A DNA stretch of 64,000 bases from Pichia kudriavzevii. Taxonomy: Eukaryota; Ascomycota; Pichiomycetes; Pichiales; Pichiaceae. The stretch's first letter is position 1. Every line of letters starts with the position of its first letter. The position numbers and the translations under genes were made by a program. The stretch spans positions 1,550,001 to 1,614,000 of the forward strand of contig NC_042507.1 of NCBI RefSeq assembly GCF_003054445.1, written 5' to 3'. Positions 37,655 through 47,270 of the stretch are shown in pieces. Below the pieces are notes generated by a model. The model was given only the letters and a program-made list of their open reading frames with translations. It did no database searches and was not told where the DNA came from.

Positions 37655-39703
37655 TTAGTAGGATCTACCAAACATGGTGTAATTGATGGCAAGTCTACTA
37701 CACTTGATACACTTAGTGCCTCTCTTTAGTAGAGGTTGGTAGTAAGGAATACACAAGGACTTAGCACCCATAGATGGTGCCTTTTCGTCTTGTTCATATT
37801 CCTCACCGTCATCCTTCTTTGCAGAGCTGTCCTTGATATCATCTTCACATTCTGGAACACCACACCATGGTGCGAGAACGACGTTCTTTTGGTTCAATTG
37901 ATGAATGAAATCCTTCCATTCACTGACCTGCACTCTGTGAGTATCAAATTTTTCCTTTGCAGTTTCATACAGGTTGTCATGAATTGCGTCCAACAACTCC
38001 GGTAACTTAGTATCCAATTCATCTAACTTGATGGAAACCTTGGCACCAGTATCTCTTCTAACCGCTAGAACAGATTTGTTGGCAAGGTCCTTTGGACCAA
38101 CCTCAAGTCTGACAGGGACACCCTTCAATTCCCAGTTGGCAAACTTCCAACCAGGAGAATAGTTGTCTCTGTAATCAGAAGTTACTCTAATGCCTTGTGC
38201 CTTCAATTTGGACTCCAAGTCCTTACATGAAGAGTAGACGTTTTCTTCGACTTCCTTTGTAGTCTTGGAAGTCAAACCAACTGGAATAACAACAGCTTGA
38301 TATTGAGAAACCCTTGGTGGGATAACTAAACCCTTGTTATCAGAGTGGATCATGACCATGACACCAATGACTCTGGTAGACAAGCCCCATGAAGTTTGAT
38401 GGGTGTAAATCTTTGGCTTATCTGGACCCTCTGGATTTTCGACGGTAATGTTGAACATCTTAGAGAAGTTTTGACCCAAGTGGTGAGAAGTAGCACCTTG
38501 AATACCTCTACCAGTAGTTGGGATATAACCTTCCACAGTGGTTGTGAATTTACCACCTGCAAACTTTTCATTTTCAGTTTTAACACCTTTAACAACTGGA
38601 ACCGCTAAAAGAGTTCTGTAAATCTCTTCATACCAATCTAGGATTCTAAGAACTTGTTGTTCCGCATCTTCATGGGTCAAGTGAACTGTATGCCCCTCTT
38701 GCCATAAGAACTCTCTAGTTCTTAGGAAAGGTTGTGGGTGTTTGAATTCCCATCTAACAACAGAATTCCACTGGTTCATCTTAAAAGGTAAATCTCTGTG
38801 AGACCTAATCCATTTAGCATAGTATGGATACATAACGGTTTCAGAAGTTGGTCTGATTGCAATTGGTTCTTCTAAATCAGACTTACCTGCCTTGGTGACC
38901 CAAGCAACTTCAGGTGCAAAACCTTCAATGTGGTCCTTTTCCTTTTCCAAAACCTTAGAAGAGACAAACATAGGGAAGTAAGCATTAGAAACACCATCAG
39001 ATTTAATCTTCTCATCAAAGAATTTTTGGATTTGCTCCCAAACTGCGTAAGATGCTGGTCTCATGATATAACAACCAGAAACATCGTAATAGTCCAACAT
39101 TTCACCCTTAGTTAGAATCTGTTGGTACCATCCTGGGAAATCCTTTTCCTTATCCACAGTGACACCAATCAGCTTGGCATCATCCAATGCTGCATCCGAA
39201 GCCTGCTGCTTTTGTTGTGCCGGTTTCTTTGAGGCTGGAGCAGGTGCTGGGGCAGCATTTGCTTCGGCTTCAAAATCAACAACTTTATATTGGAAAGCCG
39301 AGAGGAAGCCAGTTAACTGTTTGCCTGTTAAAATCAACTTTCCAGAAGCATTTTCTAGAACGTATTGAGCAGAATCTGTATTTTCGATCTGAGAGTCAAG
39401 AATGACTTTGACTTTTCCATCAAGATGTTTTTCACCTAAAGACGCAATAGAAAAATCAGCTGCTGGAACACCGAAAAACTCGGTGGTCAGCTCATTTCTT
39501 GCTAATCTTGGATCCTTCGCATCCGCAGCCTTGGCGATGACACCGGATGGGGTTGTAGTGGATGTTAATGCAACGACAACAATTGGAACTGGAGTTGCGG
39601 TCTTCGCAGTCTTTGGTTTGAAGACAAGAGACTTAACTGGTGACGCACCTTCTGGGGTTGGCTCAGCCAAGGAGAGAAGAGAGAGAGACATTTCTAGGGA
39701 CAT
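37655..39703 (-). CDS. Cytosolic prolyl-tRNA synthetase
   Basis: The product has 682 residues (S. cerevisiae YHR020W has 688), and a start four codons later is possible. The N-terminal 160 residues form a YbaK/ProX-like region (AKDPRLARNELTTEFFGV), the module related to Ala-tRNA-Pro editing proteins in yeast ProRS. An Ala/Pro linker precedes the class II core, with RPTSETVMYPYYAKWIRSHR, the motif 2 run FLRTREFLWQEGHT, and GRGIQGATSHHLGQNFSKMF. The eukaryotic/archaeal-type anticodon and C-terminal zinc-like domains end the protein (KCIKC and a terminal Tyr). Confidence 0.96.
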   Translation of the reverse strand: MSLEMSLSLLSLAEPTPEGASPVKSLVFKPKTAKTATPVPIVVVALTSTTTPSGVIAKAADAKDPRLARNELTTEFFGVPAADFSIASLGEKHLDGKVKVILDSQIENTDSAQYVLENASGKLILTGKQLTGFLSAFQYKVVDFEAEANAAPAPAPASKKPAQQKQQASDAALDDAKLIGVTVDKEKDFPGWYQQILTKGEMLDYYDVSGCYIMRPASYAVWEQIQKFFDEKIKSDGVSNAYFPMFVSSKVLEKEKDHIEGFAPEVAWVTKAGKSDLEEPIAIRPTSETVMYPYYAKWIRSHRDLPFKMNQWNSVVRWEFKHPQPFLRTREFLWQEGHTVHLTHEDAEQQVLRILDWYEEIYRTLLAVPVVKGVKTENEKFAGGKFTTTVEGYIPTTGRGIQGATSHHLGQNFSKMFNITVENPEGPDKPKIYTHQTSWGLSTRVIGVMVMIHSDNKGLVIPPRVSQYQAVVIPVGLTSKTTKEVEENVYSSCKDLESKLKAQGIRVTSDYRDNYSPGWKFANWELKGVPVRLEVGPKDLANKSVLAVRRDTGAKVSIKLDELDTKLPELLDAIHDNLYETAKEKFDTHRVQVSEWKDFIHQLNQKNVVLAPWCGVPECEDDIKDSSAKKDDGEEYEQDEKAPSMGAKSLCIPYYQPLLKRGTKCIKCSRLAINYTMFGRSY

Positions 39704-39960
39704 ATTGTGGCACTCTTGTGTTCTGGAAACCGTGAGTCAAGAACTTAAAAGACAGCATCCAAATGGTAAACTATATCCTCCATCTCCTGTATACACATAT
39801 ATTAGCCAAACGTTGAGAAAACTTAAAACTGACGGAAAAAAAAAAAATCATTGAGAATCAAAACGAGTGAAAAATTCGGGGGAAAAAAAAAAAATTCCAG
39901 TCTAACTTCCTGATTAGGCTATACATTTCAGAATTGGTTACTTGTGTTGGTTTTGTGAAT

Positions 39961-41277
39961 TTACATGAAGGTAACTTCCGGGTGGTAATACACGGGACAG
40001 CGCCAGTAGGCACGCTTGATATCCTTCCAAACAGAGTCTTCACTATCATCACTTTGTTCCAACGTTGTCACTGGTGCGTCCATTTCTTTGAATGTGACAG
40101 ACAATCCGTAATTGGATAAATCCAAATCTACAACTTTTTTGTAAACTTCGTAACAAACTAGTCTATCTGCACCCAAACCGTTGAAGAAAGAAAACGTACC
40201 AGTCGGTTTCAACAATCCAACTACCACATCAAACAGATCTTCAACCATATCTTCATAGTGCTCACTGAAAGTATCATAGTAAATTCCATCGAAGAAAACA
40301 CCTTCAGTTAGTAATTTAGGTAGAGTCTCCTGCCATTTACCTTCTAAAATAATAACATTCTCCTTCTCGTACCACCCGTCCTGTCTCAGCTTTTTCAATA
40401 CGTCGGGGTGTGCCTCTGAAATGTAATGCTTAGTTGGGTTCCTCGCCTGGATCATGGTATCGATTATACCCATTCCAAAACCAATATTCAAAACGTTTAC
40501 CTCTTGTGGATCTTCAATGGACTTGAATAGGGACTCACAGCCAGCCTTCATCAATTCTTCTTCCCATTGCATCATAACACCATCAGATCCATCCTTGGTG
40601 ACCAACGCCCCATCCTTATATTCTAGCTTGGTTTTAAGGTAAGTATCCGTGGCACCTGCAGGCCCGTTATACATCTCTTCAACTTCATTAATATTCACCT
40701 TCTGTTTTTTCTCAATAGGCTCTTCTGTCTCTTCAGAAAACTGCTGTGACTGTCCCCTCTCCCATGCACCACTCCGGCGCTCACTTCTTTCTTCAACAAG
40801 TTCAGGAATTTCTTCAGACTCAACCTCGTTATAGCCTACTTCCTCTTCCTCTAGAAACTCAACATTAGGATCGTTCAATTTTCTTAATAGAACTTCAGCA
40901 CGTACACCAGAATCAACACAGCTCTCCCAGAACTTGGATCCATGCAACCCCCTTCTCAACAAAACACATCCTGGCGTTTCGTTCTTGTCGTTTGTTAAAC
41001 ACCACCCGGCACCATTCAACCATAACGTTTCCATCATCAACAAAACAACGTCCTCTTCTTCTTCAGTCAAGTCTTTAGGAACATACTCGCAAATCAAATG
41101 CATCGGAGTAGTTGTACTAGATGGCTCTTCTTCAATATCATTTTCGTAGTTGTAAGCTTCTTCAGTAGTGTAAGTTGCAGGAATACCTGCCTTGAGGTAT
41201 TCTTTCAAAGGTGTAAGATACACATCTCTCGTGATCGGCCTGCTTTTAAAATAGCAAAGTTCGTGCAAGTCAGACAT
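39961..41277 (-). CDS. RMT2: Protein arginine delta-N-methyltransferase Rmt2
   Basis: The product has 438 residues (412 in S. cerevisiae). The N-terminal third is the ankyrin-like substrate region (TTTPMHLICEYVPKDL). An acidic linker follows, then a Rossmann methyltransferase domain with VNVLNIGFGMGIIDTMI (the Rmt2 motif I), ISEAHPDVLKKLRQDGWY and FFDGIYYDTFSEHYEDM. Rmt2 methylates the internal delta nitrogen of arginine in ribosomal protein uL11 (Rpl12). The longer length comes from the acidic segment. Confidence 0.94.
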   Translation of the reverse strand: MSDLHELCYFKSRPITRDVYLTPLKEYLKAGIPATYTTEEAYNYENDIEEEPSSTTTPMHLICEYVPKDLTEEEEDVVLLMMETLWLNGAGWCLTNDKNETPGCVLLRRGLHGSKFWESCVDSGVRAEVLLRKLNDPNVEFLEEEEVGYNEVESEEIPELVEERSERRSGAWERGQSQQFSEETEEPIEKKQKVNINEVEEMYNGPAGATDTYLKTKLEYKDGALVTKDGSDGVMMQWEEELMKAGCESLFKSIEDPQEVNVLNIGFGMGIIDTMIQARNPTKHYISEAHPDVLKKLRQDGWYEKENVIILEGKWQETLPKLLTEGVFFDGIYYDTFSEHYEDMVEDLFDVVVGLLKPTGTFSFFNGLGADRLVCYEVYKKVVDLDLSNYGLSVTFKEMDAPVTTLEQSDDSEDSVWKDIKRAYWRCPVYYHPEVTFM

Positions 41278-41511
41278 GACAGTAGTTGACCCGTATCACT
41301 CTCTCACTTCAGCTGAAATACAATCGACAACGACTTTCTTAACATCAAGCTGACGAAATATATCATCTTTTCTCTCATGAAGAAAAAAAAAAAATCATTT
41401 TACAGCGCCTACAAAATTTGGAGGCTCATCTTTTTCGACTGGGCCTTGATTCCTGATTTCACACTTGTACTTTCTCAATTAATGGTATATAAACAATACA
41501 GTAATAGATGA

Positions 41512-43404
41512 CTAAACCGGAACATCTACTCCTAAGGCCATACTAACTAAAAGCCAGAAGTTAAGAAATGTTATTATAATCCAGATGATAACTGCAATGA
41601 TTGTAGTAGCTTTGCTGTTACTCATATTTTTATATTTTCTCATTGCATTGGGTATGCTTTGTTCCTGTGTATACTGTTCGACCTCTGAGATAGATTCGAC
41701 AGACGGGTTACTGTGACTAATGCCCCCTTTGGCGGCTCCACCAACAATCGCCAGCTCATGACACTCTGTCGGCGTTTTAACCTCTTCGAATATTTCCACT
41801 TTCATGATTTCTCTATTTGAGGTGAAGTAGATAAGTGGTGCGCAGATAAACGGCAAGACAAACGAAAGAACTACTTGAGATGCATTTAGTACTGTACTTA
41901 ACCCTTCTCTACCCCCAATCAGCACAACAGTGACACATGGGATCAAAGCCAAGAAACGAGTAATCATTCTTTTTATTCCAGGCGGAATCCTAGCATCTGA
42001 ATGTCCTTCCATTATCATTTGGCCTGCAATTGTAACAACTGTACCTCCACATAATCCAGAACATAGCAACGCAAAGGCAAAAACAGAACCAGCCGCCTTA
42101 GATAAATGACTTGTTAGTAAATGATGCAAAGTAAATAAATCTGCATTTTCTAGAGCACCATCGCCATCATCATCCATGGGATTCGATAATGCAGAGCCCG
42201 CAACAATAAGAATGGCAGCATTGACAAATAGTGCAACAGTAATTAACGATACAATCAACTCCGCAATTGTATAGTTCATTGTTTCGTCAATAGCGTGAAT
42301 TGATGGTTTATATTTTTCAGCTACATCATTATCTTGATCAGCTTCTTCAAACTTGAATAAGCTTTTTGTCTTTTTCTTAGCCGGAATCTTATAGAGTCCC
42401 ATCTTAATATCATAAGCTTTCATTCTTGCCTGAACAACTCCAGATCCCAAATATAGGGAATGAGGCATCAAATTACTTCCTAATAGCGCTGCAGAGAGAT
42501 ATAGTCCATTGATATCGGTGAAAATCACTTTGGAAGGTAAAAAGCCCAGCGCTACATCCTTCCAATTAGTCGTTGGTGAGACTTTGCCTAACTCAATCGC
42601 AAAACAGATAACAGTTCCAAAAACCAATAAACTGACAAATCCTTCGAAGATTCTTAGTAAAACCATAGGGCCATCTGGTCGATACGCCATAATGACAAAT
42701 AGCATGTCCACAATGGAGAGCAATACACCGCCCAATAAGGGTATATTGAAAATAATGTTGAATGCAATGGCAGTACCTATAATTTCTGCCACATCAGTTG
42801 CAATCACAGCAATTTCGGCAAATATGTAGATGATTTTGTTAAGCCCTGCAGGTAAGTATTTTTTAGAGTTGGCAGCCAAATCTTCACCTGTACATATGCC
42901 TAGTTTACCTGCTAAAATTTGTAAAAATCCAGCCATAATGTTTGATATGACTAGTGAAAATAACAACTTATATTGAAATTGGGCAGAAGCGATACTACTG
43001 GCGAAATTACCAGGGTCCATATAAGCCACGGAAACCATTAATCCAGGACCCACGTACTTCACAAACTTCCTCAATATACTTAATAAGTTAAACAAATAAC
43101 TGAACCTGGAGTACCTACTTGATGACGAGGACAAGGGACTGTAGGATTTCCACTTTCTAAAGGGATTGGAGGTAATCATGGACTCCAGAGATTGTATTTC
43201 ATCTTCTGTTCCACTGCAATCGCCTTCAGTTTCAGTCTCAATTTCATCACTATAACTGTTTTGACTGTATTGAGGGTGTGCTTCTTTTGGTTTTGTTTTA
43301 GTCGTGTAGATAGAAGTGGTAGATTTAATCAAGTCCTGTGACAACTCAATCGAATTGGTCATGTTAGAGGGCTCCTGTCCATTGAGAGGAATATCTGGAG
43401 CCAT
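41512..43404 (-). CDS. NRAMP divalent-metal (manganese) transporter, SMF family
   Basis: The product has 630 residues from the Met of MAPDIPLNGQEPSNMTNSI; 20 upstream in-frame codons are not family-like. An unusually long hydrophilic N-terminus (about 115 residues, Ser- and Glu-rich) precedes about 11 membrane segments. The NRAMP hallmarks are VAYMDPGNFASS in helix 1 (about residue 130), the metal-binding DPGN, and LGSNLMPHSLYLGSGVVQ with MPH in helix 6. Smf1/Smf2/Smf3 import Mn and Fe across plasma membrane, vesicles or vacuole. Length and the long tail favour Smf1/Smf2 over Smf3. Confidence 0.9.
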   Translation of the reverse strand: MAPDIPLNGQEPSNMTNSIELSQDLIKSTTSIYTTKTKPKEAHPQYSQNSYSDEIETETEGDCSGTEDEIQSLESMITSNPFRKWKSYSPLSSSSSRYSRFSYLFNLLSILRKFVKYVGPGLMVSVAYMDPGNFASSIASAQFQYKLLFSLVISNIMAGFLQILAGKLGICTGEDLAANSKKYLPAGLNKIIYIFAEIAVIATDVAEIIGTAIAFNIIFNIPLLGGVLLSIVDMLFVIMAYRPDGPMVLLRIFEGFVSLLVFGTVICFAIELGKVSPTTNWKDVALGFLPSKVIFTDINGLYLSAALLGSNLMPHSLYLGSGVVQARMKAYDIKMGLYKIPAKKKTKSLFKFEEADQDNDVAEKYKPSIHAIDETMNYTIAELIVSLITVALFVNAAILIVAGSALSNPMDDDGDGALENADLFTLHHLLTSHLSKAAGSVFAFALLCSGLCGGTVVTIAGQMIMEGHSDARIPPGIKRMITRFLALIPCVTVVLIGGREGLSTVLNASQVVLSFVLPFICAPLIYFTSNREIMKVEIFEEVKTPTECHELAIVGGAAKGGISHSNPSVESISEVEQYTQEQSIPNAMRKYKNMSNSKATTIIAVIIWIIITFLNFWLLVSMALGVDVPV

Positions 43405-43651
43405 ATTGCAAATATAATGAACCTCGGAATTAGGAAATGGAGATATAATCTGGGGTAAAAACAAACTACAAAGAGGTCATCATAATGATAACAATTGTCC
43501 ATATTATTAGAAGTGGTGATGGAGTGAGAATTTTCGATTCCAAAGCGATATCTCCTTTTCGAGTTTGCATACCATGAAATTTTGACCTCGTCTATAAGTA
43601 CACTTTTTCTAACAGGAGAAATAGAATAATTTCTCCACTTTATAACGCACA

Positions 43652-45178
43652 ATGTTTAGAACGATTTTGGCACGGAGATGTCCTTTGTTTAGACAGCCTA
43701 GGAAAGGTATTTTTGCTAGACAAATTAATGTCAATTCAAAAGGAAAGTTGGTAAATGAGGAGACAGGCCAGGAAATCACTAAAGAGGAACTTCTTTCCAC
43801 ATTGGTAGGTCCAGATGGTGAAATAAAACTACCGGAACGTGGATTCACTTTCAAAGATAGACCCCGTATGGAATCCATTGATAGTGGTCTATCGAACTCT
43901 GAAAATTTGGCCATCATTCTGAAGAACATGATAAAAACTACTGGTCCTATTCCAATTTCTCACTTTATGAAACAATGTTTGATTGATCCACAGTACGGCT
44001 ACTATACTACAAGAAACCCCCTCGATGCGAAAACAGGAGATTTCATCACTTCGCCTGAAATTAGCTCCTCTTTTGGTGAGATATGCGGACTATGGTTCTT
44101 TGCCGCTTTTTTGGCCCAACTTAAACACCAGGCAACTTACAACAGAGAAAACTTCAAAATAAAAGAAAAAAAATTTAGAATTATCGAATTTGGACCTGGT
44201 AAAGGTACGTTGATGTATGATATGGTGAGAACCTTAAACAAATTCATTAAGGATAACAACCCTATTGAGGTTGTATTTATTGAGAAATCGGACGTCTTAA
44301 TAAACGAACAATACAAGAAAATGTGCGATTCATCTGCTAAACTTGACAAAATTGACGATTATACGTGGAAATCTGTTTCTCGTTGGGGAAACAGCATCAC
44401 ATGGTTAAAGGATGATAAACCAGATCTAGGCAATGATAAATCATATATGAACTTTGTTATGGCTCATGAGTTTTACGATGCTTTACCTATGAACAGATTC
44501 ATCAAAACAGATAAGGGCTGGAGAGAGTATCTGGTAGATATTCGACCAGATATTAAGAAGGACAGCCTAATAACAAGTGAGAAACCAGTTAGTGAGAAAA
44601 AACACGACGCTGAATTCTGTATTGTAAAGGCTCCTTATGCAACACCAAGTACAGCAATCCCTAAAACCACACCAAGGTACAATGATCTTCCAGAGGGCTC
44701 GGAAATTGAAATATCTCCAGAATCCCACTCATATCTTTATGAGATGGCTGGCATAGTTAAATCATCAGATATTGGGGCAGGCTTAATTATTGATTATGGT
44801 ACTACTACTATCCCGGTAAACTCACTGAGAGGGATCAAAGATCATAAATTTGTGAATCCATTAGGCGACGTTGGAGAAGTAGATTTATCTATTGATGTTG
44901 ATTTTGGCAGTCTCTTGGAAATTTTGAAAGAGCTGAAGTTTGAGGCATTTGTTGATGAACAAGGAAAATTTTTGAATTCCATGGGATTAGGATATCGTAT
45001 TGATCAACAAATGTCTAAATATGTGGATGACGAAGAAATGAAAAAGAAATTAGTAGATTCATATAAGAGACTAACAGGCACAGGACTAAAAGATATGGGT
45101 AAAATCTATAAAGTCTTGGGATATTTCAGTTCTCAGTACAAGGATTTCACACCTCCAGGATTTGGTGGTGATATTTAA
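43652..45178 (+). CDS. NDUFAF7: Mitochondrial complex I assembly methyltransferase NDUFAF7/MidA
   Basis: The 508-residue product starts with a basic presequence (MFRTILARRCPLFRQPRK). The MidA/NDUFAF7 methyltransferase domain shows PISHFMKQCLIDPQYGYY, GDFITSPEISSSFGEI, the SAM-binding EFGPGKGTLMYDMVRTL and AHEFYDALPMNRF, then LIIDYG. The human enzyme dimethylates an arginine of the NDUFS2 subunit early in complex I assembly. S. cerevisiae lacks complex I, so this gene implies a respiratory chain with a proton-pumping NADH dehydrogenase. It converges on DUS2 with 93 bp between stops. Confidence 0.92.
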   Translation: MFRTILARRCPLFRQPRKGIFARQINVNSKGKLVNEETGQEITKEELLSTLVGPDGEIKLPERGFTFKDRPRMESIDSGLSNSENLAIILKNMIKTTGPIPISHFMKQCLIDPQYGYYTTRNPLDAKTGDFITSPEISSSFGEICGLWFFAAFLAQLKHQATYNRENFKIKEKKFRIIEFGPGKGTLMYDMVRTLNKFIKDNNPIEVVFIEKSDVLINEQYKKMCDSSAKLDKIDDYTWKSVSRWGNSITWLKDDKPDLGNDKSYMNFVMAHEFYDALPMNRFIKTDKGWREYLVDIRPDIKKDSLITSEKPVSEKKHDAEFCIVKAPYATPSTAIPKTTPRYNDLPEGSEIEISPESHSYLYEMAGIVKSSDIGAGLIIDYGTTTIPVNSLRGIKDHKFVNPLGDVGEVDLSIDVDFGSLLEILKELKFEAFVDEQGKFLNSMGLGYRIDQQMSKYVDDEEMKKKLVDSYKRLTGTGLKDMGKIYKVLGYFSSQYKDFTPPGFGGDI

Positions 45179-45271
45179 TTTTGAAGGCGTCTATTAATCT
45201 TTTTTATTACTACCTCTTGTATATAAATACGTAGTATAGATTATAAACTGAAGTTTGTGACTAATCTGGAA

Positions 45272-46375
45272 CTAAGCCTTCACTTTCTTATCCTTTGTGG
45301 TCTCAACATTACGTTCCAAAGTTTCGGCCTTTCTTTTGTTGGATAAGGTTTCAGCCACGACATTCTTTTTTGCCTCAACCAAATTTCCTTCATCATCCAT
45401 TTGATTCAAAATAATATCAGAAATCTCATGTGCCTCTTTTGCCTTTGTTACGAGTTGGTATATCTTATTTTGGTTCTTCTCGTTAGGTATGATTCTGATG
45501 ATACAATACTTTGTGTTCGCCGGGTGGTTTTGAAATTTATCGGCAAACTTGATAAATTCCTTAACAGCGGTAAACCAAGGTAACGGCCCTTCTTTGTTAA
45601 AGCACGTGGGATTTATTTCTGCCGCAGAAGCAATCATGCATCCAACATCTTTGCCGTATCTGTTCTGTAATTCTATAAACTCGTTGTAATTTTTGATATG
45701 TCCGTTGATAATAAAAGATACATTATTATCAACACAGATTTGTTTGATTTCATCTAAGTAATCTCTAATCGGTAGTTCCCTATTCCTCATCTCTCTAGTA
45801 CGACAGTGAACAGTTAAATTGGTGATACCTGTTTTCACTAAACGACTCACAAGCACCAAAGTGTCCTCCTTCTTAGGTAATAGTCTTATTTTCACACTTA
45901 TTGGTTTGTTATTTGGCTTCCCTACTTCATCTACCAAACTTGTCAAAATATCGCATAATAAATCAGGAGTGCTCAATAAAGCAGCACCCATTCCTGAGTG
46001 AATAGAGAAATGTTTCGGACATCCAGCGTTAATATCAATTGCACCAACATCATTTATGACGATCTTAGCAGCTTTAACAGCTAGTTCTGCATTTGCAGTA
46101 CCCATTTGAAAGACAACTTTGTCTTTCTCCATCTCTGGGTAAGTCCTAAATACCAAGTCAGTCATTCCTGGAATCTTTTTGTTTCCTTTTGTTGAGCAAA
46201 AATCAACTGTATTCAACTTTTCATTATACGATCTTTCACATGTGAGTAATTTTTTGTCAATGATTTCGGGACCCCAAACAAGATCGGCACCATATTTAAG
46301 AGCAAGAAGCCTTGTTGGAAGCTCTCCTATTCTGACCATAGGGGCCAACACAAACTTGGCAGTATAGTCTAGCAT
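45272..46375 (-). CDS. SMM1: tRNA-dihydrouridine(20) synthase Dus2 (Smm1)
   Basis: The 367-residue product (384 in S. cerevisiae Smm1) has a TIM-barrel flavoenzyme domain: KFVLAPMVRIGELPTRLLAL at the N-terminus, QMGTANAELAVKAAKI, AIDINAGCPKHFSIHSGMGA with the catalytic cysteine and FMN contacts, and TVHCRTREMRNRELP. The last 40 residues are basic and low in complexity. Dus2 reduces U20 in the D-loop of cytosolic tRNAs with FMN and NADPH. Confidence 0.95.
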   Translation of the reverse strand: MLDYTAKFVLAPMVRIGELPTRLLALKYGADLVWGPEIIDKKLLTCERSYNEKLNTVDFCSTKGNKKIPGMTDLVFRTYPEMEKDKVVFQMGTANAELAVKAAKIVINDVGAIDINAGCPKHFSIHSGMGAALLSTPDLLCDILTSLVDEVGKPNNKPISVKIRLLPKKEDTLVLVSRLVKTGITNLTVHCRTREMRNRELPIRDYLDEIKQICVDNNVSFIINGHIKNYNEFIELQNRYGKDVGCMIASAAEINPTCFNKEGPLPWFTAVKEFIKFADKFQNHPANTKYCIIRIIPNEKNQNKIYQLVTKAKEAHEISDIILNQMDDEGNLVEAKKNVVAETLSNKRKAETLERNVETTKDKKVKA

Positions 46376-46758
46376 TGAGACGTGCGTTTTGCTTTCAATA
46401 CTCTAAATATGTTCGTTGGAAATATAAAATTTGGAATTTAATCATACTTTTTGTTTTATTTTTTCATCTTTCATGGAAAATTTGTAATTTTTTTGGCCTT
46501 TATTTTTCTTCTCAATTAAGGAAGGCTCAGCAGAGCCAACAGTTTCATTTTGCTTCTCTGTTACAACATTGATCAGATAGAGGTAAACATAACTCCTCCT
46601 CTTCTTTATCTTTCCTCCATAATCAAGCACTAAGTGTATAAAACTTTTTTTCATATAAAATATAAACTTAAAGCCTTCAGAAAAGCATATTGTACTAGGA
46701 GGAAGGCTTGGGTTTTGCCTTGGGAACTCTTCATCAATGAAGTTCATCATCGAGCCCC

Positions 46759-46824
46759 CTCTTTGGAAAGAGAATATCCAATATGATAAGTTTTCTGGGA
46801 TTTGGCAAAACCCTTTCCAAAGAG
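46759..46824. repeat. 12-bp inverted repeat in RIM4 upstream region
   Basis: CTCTTTGGAAAG (46759-46770) is repeated in perfect inversion as CTTTCCAAAGAG (46813-46824), 42 bp apart. The outer flanks CCCC (46755-46758) and GGGGG (46831-46835) extend the symmetry. The spacing is about four helical turns. Confidence 0.85.
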
Positions 46825-47126
46825 TTTAAAGGGGGAACAAATTAATTAGATCCAAGTTTCAAAAAACGGGGCAATAAATTTCCGAAAAAAGTAATAGGAG
46901 GAGGCTCATATTTAAGATACCCGGATTTGGTTATAAAAGAGAGCACAGTCTCAGAAGTCGTATTAAAGGAATGCTCATCCTTTTTTTTTCACTGTCAACT
47001 GAGCTGTCTTGTTCTATCTTTAATATATTAGGCATACCAATCGATAATAGTTATAAATCATATTGGTTTGTAAAAAGAAACTATATAAACATATCTGCAC
47101 TCCTTTACTAGTCAAAAAATATAAAA

Positions 47127-47211
47127 GTATGTTTGTTATTTTGGAAAGAATTTAATAAAAACACCGATACTAACTAGAAATTTCGTTTATTTCTTGAAGT
47201 TATTTCCTTAG
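47127..47211 (+). other. Probable 5'-UTR intron of RIM4
   Basis: GTATGT (47127-47132), a perfect yeast 5' splice site, is followed at 47168-47174 by TACTAAC, the perfect branch-point consensus. Possible acceptors are AG at 47198-47199 or TTAG at 47208-47211. Intron size would be 73 or 85 nt, with branch-to-acceptor distance 26 or 38 nt, all normal for yeast. A TAA just before the RIM4 ATG keeps it outside the coding frame. Confidence 0.55.
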
Positions 47212-47270
47212 TTTCCAAAATAAGTGGCTCAAAACTAACTAGCATTGAAAAAAAAAAGGTACTACAATAA

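Larger units (their letters stand above)
46376..47270. promoter_or_regulatory. Divergent DUS2/RIM4 upstream region
   Basis: Nearly 900 bp between outward-facing genes. It includes an inverted repeat (46759-46824), three GGCTCA motifs (46524, 46913 and 47226), a GATACCCGG sequence near 46917-46925 resembling a Reb1 site, and a probable 5'-UTR intron just before RIM4. A 102-codon minus-strand open frame at 46442-46750 lies in the DUS2 promoter and looks spurious. Confidence 0.5.

Noticed and set aside
46442-46750. 102-codon minus-strand frame between DUS2 and RIM4
   Set aside because: Lys/Phe-rich product of AT-rich promoter DNA with no recognisable feature.
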